From contig WPIO01000441.1 in the NCBI GenBank assembly GCA_009760855.2, positions 1-45,590 on the forward strand: a stretch of DNA of 45,590 nt, in the 5' to 3' direction. The notes under the pieces were generated by a model, which saw only the letters and a list, made by a program, of their open reading frames with translations, was not told the origin of the DNA and made no database searches. The DNA comes from Cristatella mucedo (lineage: Eukaryota > Bryozoa > Phylactolaemata > Cristatellidae). Shown piece after piece: positions 33,236-44,284 of this stretch (positions are counted from its first letter, which is position 1; the number at the start of each line of letters is the position of its first letter). A program made the translations under genes and the position numbers.

Positions 33236-33404
33236 ACCCTGGGCCAAATCAGACCCCCCCAAAGAAGTTGCTGGTAGCTTTGACCACAGTAACGACAGCA
33301 GCAGCAATCATTAATAACAACAATAATAATGATATTTTTATTGCAGCAAAAAGGACTAAATCTGTTCAAGTACTTTGTGTAGCCTGGAAAGAAGCATGTC
33401 AATT

Positions 33405-33495
33405 GTTGGCTCGAGCCCCGAGGCATATGTGAAGCACCTGAATAGAGATTAAGTTCTCTTGGGGTGCTATATAAATGAATCAAATATATATTTAT
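33405..33495 (+). mobile_element. tRNA-derived SINE S1, 3' part in sense orientation
   Basis: Starts at the B-box-like 'ggctcgagccccgagg', then the 'gagattaagttctcttgggg' hairpin tail and an AT-rich end. The 5' head is missing. Confidence 0.7.
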
Positions 33496-33524
33496 TTAGC
33501 GATAACATGGACAGTAACGATACG

Positions 33525-34262
33525 CATGAGCATATGAAGGAAAATTCTCACTGACAGACAGAGCGATCGCTGTGAGGAACAGCTGGGTGTTCAGCTTCTT
33601 ATTTGATGTCGTCAAGTCAGGATATGTCATAACAGGTCATACGGTAGTGAGTTACACTGTTTGTGAGCATACGAAGAGAAGGCGAGGTCTTCAAAGGATT
33701 TGAGGTTGGTCAGAGGAGCAGTGAGCTTTGCAGCATACGCCTATCTGACGTGAGTCAGATAGCATACGCCTATCTGACGTGAGTCAGATAGGCGTATGCT
33801 GCAAAGCTTGATTGGAGAATATTTCCTATAGGTAGGTTTGAGCGAGACATTGAAAGGACCTTGAAGTGAGTGACCGGGCGTTGAGGTTGGCACGATGCTG
33901 TCTGGGAGGGGGGCAGTGCAGGTCGGGGAGAAGTGGTGTCACGTGGCAACTGCAACGTTTACGGCAGATAAGCCTAGCTGCAGAATTTTCTACCAACTAT
34001 ATGCTTCTCATTGCATAGTCCTGGATACCTTCGAGCAGTGAGCTACATAAGTCCAGACCGGATGTCACGAATGCCTAGCCCATCTTGACTGTGGCATCCA
34101 TATATAAGCCGGCCCGAATTTCTGCAATTGTACCAAGCGCTGAAAGTAGGCTGCTTACTTAGCTGCTCACTTAATATGGTCGTCTAGTGAAAAGTATGTT
34201 GGAGCAGCACTTTGTGATTCGGTGTGAGCACTTGGTCAGAAGTTGCAAGCCTTCGCCTTTGT
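33525..34262 (-). mobile_element. LINE family A, decayed antisense copy
   Basis: Complement of ORF2 from the DHISS region (about 34180) through LINSAARL and the VAT..HHFSP segment (about 33905-33985) to the C-terminus (about 33600-33690). It has many frameshifts. An unusual fold-back lies inside it at 33724-33808. Confidence 0.75.
33724..33808. repeat. inverted repeat with internal duplication
   Basis: Two 26-bp perfect arms (33724-33749 and 33783-33808, starting AGCTTTGCAGCATACG) enclose a second copy of the GCATACGCCTATCTGAC block plus GTGAGTCAGATA. That block therefore occurs three times: two direct, one inverted. Confidence 0.92.
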
Positions 34263-35029
34263 TTCAAACTACCCTGGATTGGACTTCAAACAAAGAGTAA
34301 TCTCAAATGCTATGCTAAATTTCTATGCTAAACAGATGTATTGAGTGTGTTTATAGAATGTGGGCACACACAGGTTCTGGCGACCACGTTTAGCAGCCTG
34401 CTATGGGCACTGTGTCAATAGCAGGAAGTGAGGTGGCTCTGTGAACAAACGGTGCCGTATTAGCTGTGCTAGTCTGGAGCATTTCTTAGGAACGCTGTTA
34501 GAGATTCACATTGATGAAATTTGGGAAGCCGATACAGATGACGGCATAGTTGTTATCGCTTTTTATCGGGTCCTGTCATTTGCCATCACTGTGTGACCTG
34601 AGGACATCTAAATCCGGTGGTTTGCTAGTGCCGTGCAGAGGCTAGTGTCTATTTATTGGTGGTGGAAACTTGGTTTCAGAATTAATGGCAGATGCAAATT
34701 AATTCTTTCACTGGTCGATGGAATGCTGGCCGGGATGATCATACAAAACCCTCAGTCGTATCCTGCCTGTACTTCAATATTATGTCTTTATTGAAGATAA
34801 GGATGAACATGTACGATGTGTGATGCACTTCAAAGTAGTGCAACGATCTCCATAAGAACGAAATAGTGCAATAATCCAACTTTAGGCGATAGAAGAATCG
34901 ATGATTGATTTTTGTTAGGATTTGCGTACGTTTTCTCGAGGCTATATGTACTGGCTTTCTTGACAGGTCTGCTGCTGATATTTACGAACACGTGATGTGC
35001 ATGATGACAAGGTGCATGTTATCACTACT
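34263..35029. other. intron sequence, nothing recognised
   Basis: Part of intron 4; no recognisable exon or repeat. Confidence 0.4.
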
Positions 35030-35120
35030 CACATGATCATACTGCCTTCACAAATATTTAAAGTGCCTAAAGAGAGACTGAGTTCTCTTAGGGTGCTCTA
35101 CGAATCTATTGCTATAGTTA
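35030..35120 (+). mobile_element. short family A-type LINE/SINE tail
   Basis: Only the tail hairpin 'gtgcctaaagagagactgag...ttctcttagggtgct' and a few flanking bases remain. It stands just before the family B LINE. Confidence 0.6.
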
Positions 35121-35159
35121 TAATGATTTGTAATATGCTAACATCAACCAGGTCTGATT

Positions 35160-35900
35160 AGCTGCAAAAAGTTTAACTAGCTCCTTAGTTCTGTCTCGGC
35201 TTGATTATTGTAATTACCTTTTGGCTGGGCTAATAAAGCGCACAACTAGGCCACTGCAGCTGACTATAAATATGGCTGCAAGGCTAGTCTTCAAGTCCCA
35301 GAGGTTTGAGCACGTGTCTCCTTTGCTAAAAGAGCTAGGATGGATTCCGGTTGAGCAACGGATACAGAGCAAAGTTCTTACGCTGACCCACAAGGCCCGC
35401 CACGGCTTGGCTCGTTCGTACCTAGCTGTGTAGGGGTCGACCCCTACAGCTGAACAGCTGCACCAGTTTCAGCCTGTTCGCACCCTCACGTCCTGTGTGG
35501 ACAATAAACTACCTGTTCCATTCCTTCGCTTAAAGACCGTTGGTGACATAAGCTTTGGCTCTGCAGATCCTACGCTGTGGAACTCGCTGCCACAATTCTT
35601 ATGCAACGACAACGACTCTCCTGCTCCCGACAATGGCTCACCCATTTCAGCGGTCCTGAGCTGCTACTTCCATGCTACTCACTACCTCAACTGCTCTGCT
35701 GACTCTGCTATGCTTCCCACTTTCTCTTTGTTGCGTTAGACAAAGTCTGTTGGTTGCCGAATGCGTACTGAAAGCTGCTTAGGCTGTGAGTGGGCAATGC
35801 AGAACTTTCCTGTGTAACGCCCACATAGTCTTTATGACTTTGTGGAGTTACAGACGGAGATGCATTACGTTAGCTCTGTCATGCCTTGGGGCCCCCTAGA
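35160..35900 (+). mobile_element. LINE family B, 3' end with ORF2 C-terminus
   Basis: Codes for LVLSRLDYCNYLLAGLIKR, AARLVFKSQRFEHVSPLLKE, KARHGLARSYLA, then after an interruption TLTSCVDNKLPVPFLRLK and PTLWNSLPQFLC. This is the conserved end of a CR1/L2-type reverse transcriptase. A 24-base insertion at 35429 brings in a stop codon. The 3' UTR ('gctgcttaggctgtgagtg', 'tttgtggagttacag') matches the copy at 25848. Confidence 0.85.
35425..35452. mobile_element. 20-bp perfect palindrome with 4-bp direct repeats
   Basis: 35429-35448 is TGTAGGGGTC followed by its exact reverse complement. It is flanked by GCTG at 35425-35428 and GCTG at 35449-35452. Removing the palindrome and one GCTG restores the LINE B reading frame (SYLAEQLHQFQ, compare SYLTELLNHFQ in the copy at 25848). 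It is therefore a 24-base insertion with a target-site duplication, possibly the bare termini of a larger element. Confidence 0.8.
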
Positions 35901-36017
35901 GTGAATCCTATTTCAACTTGCATTAAGTTAATGCATGATTAATGTTTACGTTCGTGAGTTGATGACTGCACAGTCTCGACTTCACAAGAGTGGTTTATGG
36001 CAGGCAAGTCTGTCTAA

Positions 36018-36185
36018 AAAAATATTCTAGCTGATTAAGCAGCCTCTTTTTGTATAGCGACAGAAGAGCCTTTACGGCTATCACCACCGCTTGCAGTGGC
36101 GATAAAGGATCGCCCACTGCAGGAATTGAACTCACGACCTCGGGACAGAGGTCGTAAAAGCAACCGCCTTACCTAGTGTGTCTAG
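36018..36185 (-). mobile_element. tRNA-derived SINE S2
   Basis: Tail 'tagctgattaagcagcctc', body 'agcgacagaagagccttta' and 'cttgcagtggcgata', B-box complement 'caggaattgaact', and A-box region 'cgccttacctagtgtg'. It closely matches the SINE inside the minisatellite at 5967. Confidence 0.78.
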
Positions 36186-36757
36186 TGCACACCTAGAAAA
36201 GAAGAGTGCGGCCATGGATGTACGCACTGGAAGGAGCAGTTGGTGGTTACATGCATGGATCTATATATTAGGATGTATCAATGGGAACGGTGGAGATTTA
36301 TTGATGGGGCAGTGCAGTGGATGGAAATGTATTATGGTGAACGTGGTGGACCGTGAGCAGCGATGAAGATGGCACTCACTCGTAGGAGCCTCCCAAGTCC
36401 CCCACAACGTGTCTGATCAGCAAGCATCTTAAGAGAGTAAGAATTTATGTGAGCCTACTTGTGGGCCGAACACAAATCGGTCATATATCATATCGCATGA
36501 ACTAATATTCTATGAGGAGTCATGTGGTTACTGTCAGCACATAAATAGAGCAGTCCTCATTCATTGCTGCTCGTGTGATTCAGGTGCACGGTAAACAACG
36601 GGGAAACACCGCTTTTCAGTTCTTGAGCTTGAAAAGTATCTGGCACATTTACCTCTATACATTTACCTTGTTTATTGCTGCCAAAACAGTTTAGTTTGTG
36701 TATTTAAGAGCGTATGAGCAGCGCATAATGTTGTGCTTATCCTGCTCCTCTATTTAG
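36186..36757. other. end of intron 4, nothing recognised
   Basis: No repeat recognised. A good pyrimidine tract (CCTGCTCCTCTATTTAG) lies at its end. Confidence 0.45.
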
Positions 36758-36868
36758 AGAGCTACACAGTTGGTAAAGATGGCTGCTCGACCTTATTCTA
36801 CCGTCGTAATTTCTATTCCAAACGACTTGGCGGAATTCTCTGGAATCTGTGGAGAAGAACATCTTTTG
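36758..36868 (+). CDS. attractin/MEGF8-family gene, cytosolic exon 5 with MAARPY motif
   Basis: The acceptor is CTCCTCTATTTAG (36757); a second in-phase acceptor, CTACACAG (36769), would drop four residues. The donor is CTTTTG|GTGAGT. It is phase 0 on both sides, 37 codons. At 36779 it reads MAARPYSTVVISIP, matching attractin's cytosolic MASRPFASVNVAL in position, just after the basic juxtamembrane stretch. In vertebrate MEGF8 and attractin this motif recruits the RING ubiquitin ligase Mahogunin (MGRN1) to control surface receptors. Here Ser is Ala and Phe is Tyr. The function is inferred from the family. Confidence 0.75.
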
Positions 36869-37023
36869 GTGAGTTTTGCACACTACTTGCCACTTGGCGG
36901 TGAGGTAACAGCGATGTATCCCACTGTTTATTATATGCTAGGGCGTGACATCAATGCACTGCAGTGCTTTTTGCTTGTGCGACAGAAGTGCACTCCTGCT
37001 TGCATTTGTGCTCTTGCTCACAG

Positions 37024-37308
37024 CAGGTCAATCCTGTTGCTATGGAGCCGCTAGAAGATGGCCTGAGCGCCGTGACGACGGTCGTGCTTCGGCTTCCCTC
37101 GGTGTCGCACATTGCCGGATTTCTATGGATGGCATCAACGCTAACTACTGTGAAGCGAAATCAAACTAAGCCGAAAACCATAGCACCGACAGATGTCACT
37201 GCTGCAACCACCACCTTTGACACAACAATTCCGAACGCCATCGCCACGACAAGCGGCAGCTCTATACCTGCAGCAGCGTCTTCGGCTCTGTCGACCACTG
37301 GTACATGA
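37024..37308 (+). CDS. attractin/MEGF8-family gene, last coding exon 6
   Basis: The acceptor is TTGCTCACAG|CAG, a NAGNAG tandem, so the exon begins at 37024 or 37027, both phase 0. The stop TGA is at 37306-37308. It begins NPVAMEPLEDGLSAVTTVVL, then RLPS, close to attractin's PIALEPCFGNKAAVLSVFVRLP in spacing and key residues (P-x-A-x-E-P and V-x-RLP). After that the protein becomes Thr/Ser/Ala-rich and low in complexity, unlike the vertebrate tail. The six exons together give 418 codons with one uninterrupted frame. No AATAAA lies within about 1 kb after the stop, so the 3' end is unresolved. Confidence 0.75.
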   Translation, partial: QVNPVAMEPLEDGLSAVTTVVLRLPSVSHIAGFLWMASTLTTVKRNQTKPKTIAPTDVTAATTTFDTTIPNAIATTSGSSIPAAASSALSTTGT

Positions 37309-38159
37309 CCTGCTGGATGTCGTTGCCATGATGGCGGCTCTGCTTCGACAGACATTCCTCCTCCTGCGACCGTAACGTCGTCTGCTGCTGCTGCTGCCTG
37401 GCTCTGGCCTTCACCTCAGAGCTCGAGCACGGTCCACGTCAGCACCGGTACTCGATGTTTCAACTTTTCTGTTTCTTATGTATATACAATGCTTACTTGC
37501 ATGTGCAGACGCGACGTTTTTACTGTTAACTGTCACGAAATCTCTCCATCTAAGCACATTTTCGCCCTTTGCTCATTTGCCTGCTTTGAGTAGTGGGCGG
37601 GACGACGGACCTCTCCAATTTTATGTACGACATTAGCTCAGAGTAGACTATTACAGGACATATTGGATTGGTGTGTATCAAATGTTCGACAGCATACTAT
37701 CGCATGTCCACTAGTAGCAAGAAGGAGAGATGTGGGTGAGTGAGACTGGAATACTTTTACGTAAAAGGCTTGTCTTGTAGCCAATTGAGAAGAAAACCTT
37801 CATGTCTGATCAAGCTGTGGTTGTGATCGATTTCTTGCTGTTCATCTGAGGCATTTACGCCGGACACAGTTCTCCGAGGTAATCCTTATGCACTCTCCAT
37901 CAGTCGAAGAGATTATGTCACTGGTGCATTGCCCAAACCAAAAGGCATGACCGTTAGCTGCCCCAGCCATCGCTCGCCCATACGAGGATCCCACCTTTGG
38001 TTGTCTTCCTCAGTTAGCCGTTCTCACTTAATACTCAGGCCTGAGATCATCCAGCCTCGAGAATCATTCAGGCCTTAGCAGTATATCCACGGTATCGTCA
38101 ATCCGTGGCAACGAAGACGATTTTTTTCAGCTGTTATTAACGGTGCTCAAGTCCGGCAG
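37309..38159. other. 3' UTR or intergenic
   Basis: Follows the stop codon. It opens with a CTG-rich stretch (about 37380-37400). No canonical poly(A) signal seen and no other gene. Confidence 0.4.
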
Positions 38160-38262
38160 TACTCATCCTTTGCAGCAAATGTGAAGCGCTAGAAGAAAAA
38201 GATTGAGTTCTCTGAGGGCGCTTCATCAAGTGCATTGTTTTTATTATAATTATAGTACCATT
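38160..38262 (+). mobile_element. family A LINE tail only
   Basis: 'tttgcagcaaatgtgaagcg', the hairpin, 'ctctgagggcgcttcatcaag' and an AT-rich tail. No coding part remains. Confidence 0.7.
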
Positions 38263-39312
38263 TTTCTTCTTATCTTGCGAAAGTACTTGTGTGTGTGTGT
38301 CCGTACGCGTGCGTATTTATGCGATAGAGAGAGAGAGAGAGAGAGAGGGTATAACCGGCGTTGAGGAATGCCCCTCAAACGGGAAAACAGCTTCGTCGGG
38401 TAATATACGGTACATTCGCGGCAGGACGCTGTGCTGTGCCAATTGCCCAACTGTTGGCCGAAAGACCTAAGGTGTTTGTGCAAATTACAATAGCAGCAGG
38501 CACACAACACAACATTTGCCTAGCGACACATTGCGCACGTGCAAATAAAGTTCCTAAAATCCCCTGCTTGTGCTTGACTTCGCCGAGAACTCGTGACTCC
38601 TAGATTACGTTAAGTAGGACAGCGCCCAAAACGCTATAGGCGAGATGAACTGCTCAGTGCGAGTTAAGCCCTCCGAATCGTAATTCGGCAGTTGGCTATG
38701 CAGCTTTGCAAGCGTTGGGGGGGTCGAACGCGTGATATTACAGTATAGCGAAAATATGACAGAGGAATATGTTCGCGACTTCTTTGAGAAAGCTTTCGAA
38801 GCACAGCCGCAAATCTAGAACATCTATTCATTCGTGAACCAGTCTGAATAGTCATTTTTGAAGAACTGATTCGTTTGCTCTTGATATGAACCACGAGACG
38901 AAAATTTTCAAGTTTTTGGAAAATTTGAAATTGGTAAATTTCAAGTTATTCACTGACCTGGTCACAATAGTAAGTTTGTCGGGAATTGTGGCCACTTTCT
39001 GTACGTCGGAGGCAGGAGCCGAGAGTAAGCTGCGGAACCAAAGAATCGTAGACGGGACAGAGTGGTGCGGGATTCCATCTGCCATCTGCCCAAAATCTGC
39101 GTGCGAACCCGGCGCTGCTACTGTATACTGGCTGCTTACATAATCTTGGAACACGAACGGCAGCGTAACGCCACATGGGAAGGATTGTGGGACGGACTGT
39201 GAAGGATTCTTAGATGAGCGACTTCTGGCGAAAGGCAGCTTGGCCTCTGGGGGTGTGGGCAGGTGTGCGGGCGCAGTCCCATTGGCTGAGCGCGACTTTG
39301 AGGCCGAGTAAG
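38263..39312. other. no recognisable gene
   Basis: Includes a (GA)n tract at about 38326-38348. Two overlapping short frames on opposite strands at 38852-39154 have no recognisable motif. Confidence 0.4.
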
Positions 39313-39317
39313 GGTTT

Positions 39318-39408
39318 AGGTTTGTAGCAAATGTAAAGCGCCTAGAGAGAGATTAAGTTCTCTGAGGGCGCTTTATCAAGTGAATTATTATTATTATTAT
39401 TATTAGTA
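39318..39408 (+). mobile_element. family A LINE tail only, well preserved
   Basis: About 90 bases: 'gtagcaaatgtaaagcgcc', the full hairpin, 'gagggcgctttatcaagtg' and an (ATT)n tail. It is almost consensus yet lacks all upstream LINE sequence, so it is an extreme 5' truncation or a tail-only element. Confidence 0.78.
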
Positions 39409-40309
39409 TAGCTTGGCGGCAGCTCAGGCCTGCGAACAGGTAGGAAGTGCGGAGCTAGCAACGGTGAGAGGCGGACGACGTCGCTCGGTTACCGATCGGC
39501 CTGAGCTGGCAACAAAGTGGAGTGCATAAATGCATGCTAAGGCCTTTTCGACGACTTGATGCAAGGGCGTTGACAGATTTTATAGTTTATAGATTTGCTT
39601 TGTGTTAAACCACCGATCTCAGGACCTTGCTGGGCACCTATAGCCTCGCCTTGGACTTGGCTTGATCTTATCGCTGGGGACTGTGGCTATTTGTGTATTT
39701 TGTATGCTCCAAGCGAAAGCCTTGAAACATCTAGGCAGACTTATAATTCACCTCTGCGACACTGGCAGTTGCTTTGGCGTGAGCTCTCGATCGTCTGTGT
39801 GCCGATTGCGATCCTCAAACCTCAGATCCACGAGTTGTTTACTGTGCTGAAACTTCGGGTTGCTGACCTTGGCTCAGCCCTAGTAACTTTACTCTTCGGA
39901 ACAGAACAGAGCCCGAGGTTCATGGTGCAGGTCTATTGAGAACAGTCATCTTTCTATGGAAAAGTGAAAAGAGTTGATAAGAGTGGAGCGGACAATTGAA
40001 TAGACAACTTCCGCACCGGCTCAGAGTCCAGAGCAAATTATTATCAACGCAAGCGACCCATGCTCTGGACGTCAAGCACGGGGGTGATGCTGCCATTTTG
40101 GAGACCACTTGTATGCGACGGACGTCCCGCTAGACGGACTCACGCTGCCGGCTAGATAGGTCCCCGGGACTCACAACGGCCCCGAATCCCAATGACTAGG
40201 GAGTCTGCAGTTACTAGTGGATTTTTTTTGTGTGTCGCCGGTACCCGGAGAGCCTGCCAGAGCTTCTTTGACATGATGCAGGAAGCCCATTGTCCGCCCA
40301 GTTGCGTCC
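39409..40309. other. no recognisable gene
   Basis: An open frame at 39595-39939 (114 codons, plus strand) is not recognised and lacks clear boundaries. Confidence 0.4.
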
Positions 40310-40392
40310 TCTTACAAACAATGTAAAGTACCTAGAAAGAGATTGAGTTCTCTGAGGACGCTCTATCAATGCATTATTATTATTACGGTTAA
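40310..40392 (+). mobile_element. family A LINE tail only
   Basis: 'aacaatgtaaagtacctag', the hairpin, 'ctctgaggacgctctatcaa' and an ATT tail; no coding part. Confidence 0.72.
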
Positions 40393-42789
40393 GGTTTATG
40401 GCTTCGCAGCTAAAGCGGGGGGGGGGCAGGTTCTGTGCTTTAGGTTAACGCTAGGGTGGGATTATAGCTTAGCAGAACTAGCGATTAGTTCAGCTCGTAG
40501 TTTACGTTAATGATGGAGTCGGCCAGGGAGGTCTACCGTAGCCGTGTGACAGAGTCGTGTGGGATAAGGGGGTGAATGGATCCGTGCACATAATAAACCT
40601 GGTGTTGTTGGCATCGGGGCCGGCTCATCTGCTGTGCGGAATCGACGACAGCGCAGCCTATGCAGTATTTCAGTTACGAAGAAACTTGAAATGGTCATAC
40701 TGCTCCCAGCGTATGTGATTGCTGCGGTGGTCCATTGGTTGTTAAGGTTACTCGCCGTTAGGTATTGGCTTTTCCGCCTTGGTCCGGCACGGGCATGTTC
40801 ACTTACAGTGGTTTTGGGAACTGCAGAACGAGTGGTATTCAATCCGCAGCATTATACCGGAGCACGGCTAATACTAATGGCTGGACTACACTATTGCAGG
40901 TCCGGTGCCTCCTAGAGCCTGACATAACGCTAGCAATGCCATCACAACTGCTAAAATTAAAATAGGAATTATAAAACAAACTCCTCTTCAGGTCCGGAAT
41001 TTGCCGTTCACAATTAAGCTCCCGCCTTTAATTGGTGCCTCCTATGTGCTTAGGCGAGTTCAAATGTTCTGAATGTTATTTTTACATCTTCACGCCTGAC
41101 AATCGATTGTGTTTTTCAATAATTCAAAAATGCACTTGGCAAGTGATGACTCATTTTAGGGCGACATGTCATGTTTACTAACATTACAAAAGATCCGGTT
41201 TATAATATTTCGTTAGCGGGTCAGCCAAAATCCCAGTATCCGCTCTAGCGCGGGCGAGAAATATCCGTAACTAAACTGAAAAACATAAGCAAACAATGAA
41301 AGCAAATAAATAAAATACAAACAAATTAAAATCCATACCACAATATAACAAAAACTGTACAGATCATTGCGTGGCTAGGGGGGGGGCCTCGCCGATACGA
41401 CTAGCACGTGGCGTGAAAATCCTGTTGCATATATTACGATGGGGGGTCCATAATTAACCACTATCATCTTAGATCTTGCTTTTCAATACCGCAATGTCAA
41501 GTTGCATTAGAAAGGGATCACGTTCCATGAGGTGCTTTACAAACAACTGTCGTACTATTAATGAAGTCGATGGGCCACTCCCTAGTTACTCATCCCCTTG
41601 TCTCTGTCGCTCACCCGATCTTACATTGTAATGACAAAGCTACAATAATAATAATAAGACATACGATTTGAGTCAGAACTACGGGGGTTGTACGATTCTT
41701 GGCCCCGTGCGGGATTAGTTCTGCTAGGGTCTGGCTTGAGTCAACGAATGAAGGACCTAAGGTAAGTTACAGAACCATTGAGCGCCGCGTAATTTACGAT
41801 TCGTTGCTGCCCATTTTTGGCGTAGAGATGCTGGCCTTCGCAACCAAAACTTGCCGAGCGAAGCCGCGGAGGTCTAGTTCCGGGGTGACAGTGATGCAGT
41901 TCGCACTTGTGTCGATGAGTGATTCGGCCGACAGTGACAATTGCTGCTAGCCGCCTGCATCACATTTACGAAAAGACGGGGAAGGGAATTTTATGACAGT
42001 ACGTGTAGCGCGATTTCAATGTCCTCCTGATTGTCGCCGCCCGATCTGATTTGGGCGCCCGAGTTTTCGTTGGGGCCTGGCCTGCCTAGCCTGTTACTGT
42101 TGTCGTGGCTAGTGGGCCAGGACTCAACCTGGGTAGACTTCGTGGTGCTTAGTTTTCAAGGTCAGATTATACCTTAGCTGAACGTGTATGCTGCTCGCGC
42201 GCTGTTGGCCGATATCGAGGGCGGTGGGAGGTAAGACTATGTGCGTGGTACGTAGGGCCCAGTGCTGCGGTGCTCACCAGCCCTGTCCTGGGACCATCGG
42301 CCGTCAGTGACAAACCGATATCATACTCTATCTGTCTGGACTATAACTGTGCAGCGCTGTGCTCAGGCTGTTGCCTTAAAGCCTTCTGCTAGTCCCGTCG
42401 CGACCATAGCGCCCTGTACTAGCACTAAGTTCCAAGGACGCTCTGTCTGGACTTGGAGATCGCATCGACCTCACCAATCGACAAGGTAGAGAGGGGATGT
42501 TGGGTGTTAACTGTTTTGGTGTTCCATCCTTTGGGTTCGGATGAAACTGCAATCCGGGAGATGTGCGTGAATCGTCTCCATTTCCAGGGCGTTTACCAAA
42601 CGTAAAAGAACTATCTACAAAAACATTGTTAACTACTCGCCCATTCATGAGCGTCGTACAATCGCTGTTCGGTCTGGGCTTATTGTCGTTCAGCATGCCT
42701 CGAAGCAGCCGAAAGTCTTTTGCGATCGTGCGCTTTCATTTTGTGCATGCGCCCAAAGCCTATAGTAACATAATCACTACTGTTCAAGA
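40393..42789. other. no recognisable gene
   Basis: Mixed sequence with G-runs (about 40419, 41380). A degenerate LINE-tail-like stretch may lie near 41500-41545 ('agaaagggatcacgttccatgagg'). Short frames at 40507-40842 and 41699-41950 have no recognised motif. Confidence 0.35.
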
Positions 42790-43610
42790 CATTGTCTATT
42801 AGGTGCCCTCGGACTCAATTTCTTTCGAGGGTGCTTTTCCAACGGGGCTGTAAACGGAAACTTCCATCAAATGGTTATTAGAGACTAATCACGCTTGCTC
42901 AAAATAAACCTGCCTACCAAGGTTAGCTGTGCGCATGCCAGATGGGTACAGCATGGCGAGTGTGCGGGTCAGTGGCTGCGTGCAGTGTCGCATGCCATAA
43001 ACATCATAAAGGACGAATCATCGGGACTGTGATACAAGATCAAGTTTGGTTTCTTGTCTTAACTGCGACAAGTTAGGAGAGTGCGCGACGCCATCGGTTA
43101 GTTGATTTCGCACACACACTAAACGGACTGACAGAGCAGCTGACGTGGTCGCTAAGGAGTCGCGTCACCTCGGAACGAGACTAAGATATCGTTCGGCTGA
43201 TAAATCGCTCAGCGAGGACCGGGCATGAGGAGATGTGTATGTGTACGACGAGTGTAGACGGTGAGAGTTCGTGCTGCTCAGCCCATGTTTGCACGGATTG
43301 GTCCACTAATTACACTCAGGTTTGGAGTAAACCTGGAGTACGGTGTTATTGTCATGCAGTTTTAGAGATCGGCCGAAAGGTCCACCATCAAAGTTCGAAG
43401 TCAGCAATACAGGCAGCACGGATTGACTTCGACGTAGTCGGAGAGTGCTGGGAGGCAGTGGACAGGATCAAGGCACAGATGCAGCGGTGTATTATCTACT
43501 TGGAATGGGAGCCTTGTTACGCTTGTAAAGTAGATCCTGGTATATAGGCATGAATGGAGCGCCCACAGCTGCTGTGACTTAGCTCCTTCGTACCGTAGCT
43601 GCAAATGCAC
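42790..43610 (-). mobile_element. decayed LINE family A body, antisense
   Basis: Tail-like words at 42795-42840, UTR words (about 42950-43030), then antisense ORF2: 'agctgacgtggtcgctaa' (DHISS region, about 43137) and near 43500 a minus-strand relic of the RT active-site region (FQVDNTPLHLCLDP, compare FYVDDTQFYLCFDP). Heavily decayed. Confidence 0.6.
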
Positions 43611-44090
43611 GAGGTCGATCTCGTAGCCTTCTGCATGGCACGTAAATTAGCTGTTTCAATTCCTACGTTTGGACAGGTGGTGACCGGGCAGCTTTTTGTC
43701 TTTGAAGGGCCTGAAATTTGGAATTCACGTCCGCAATTATCACATGGGCTCGCCTCGCACCCGACAACATCCCTACAATCCTATCTTCCTCACCGGTCCA
43801 TACATATCTCCTACATCCCTACTGGTGGCACGATTGCTTACAGCCAGTTGATTAGACTGCTACTTGCTTGCAGCTTCTCTCCTGGACTGACCTCCTGACT
43901 CAGCCATGCTGCTGCTGCCGCTTGCTGCTAGCTGCTGTCCGCGGCTTTCACCCTGTTGTGCGAGATGAGGTCTGGTGACGATCCCGATGCATACTGAAAA
44001 GCCACAGTCGGCTGTTTGTGCTCACGATAGAAAACGTCCACGTATAACCCCACTAAGTCCTGGTGGCTGTTGTGGAGTTACGAGAGATAC
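43570..44090 (+). mobile_element. LINE family B 3' end, decayed
   Basis: Plus strand reads ARKLAVSIPTFGQV, then FEGPEIWNSRPQLSHG, the RT C-terminal end. A UTR with 'ctcctgactcagcc' and 'gttgtggagttacgag' matches the other B copies. It is head-on to the antisense A remnant. Confidence 0.65.
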
Positions 44091-44245
44091 CGTTTATGGC
44101 CTATCTGGGATAATAAAAGATAATAATAAGCACTCTTGTGACACAGCGCCGCTCATGAGAAACTCCCAGAAATACAAAGTGTCAAACTTTCCGACGCCTA
44201 GTAGAAGTAAGAGCGCAGTTGTGTGGATGAGGTGAAGAGAGAGAG

Positions 44246-44284
<39 letters not shown>

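Noticed and set aside
39595-39939. A 114-codon gene
   Set aside because: No recognisable motif and no supporting boundaries; likely a chance frame.
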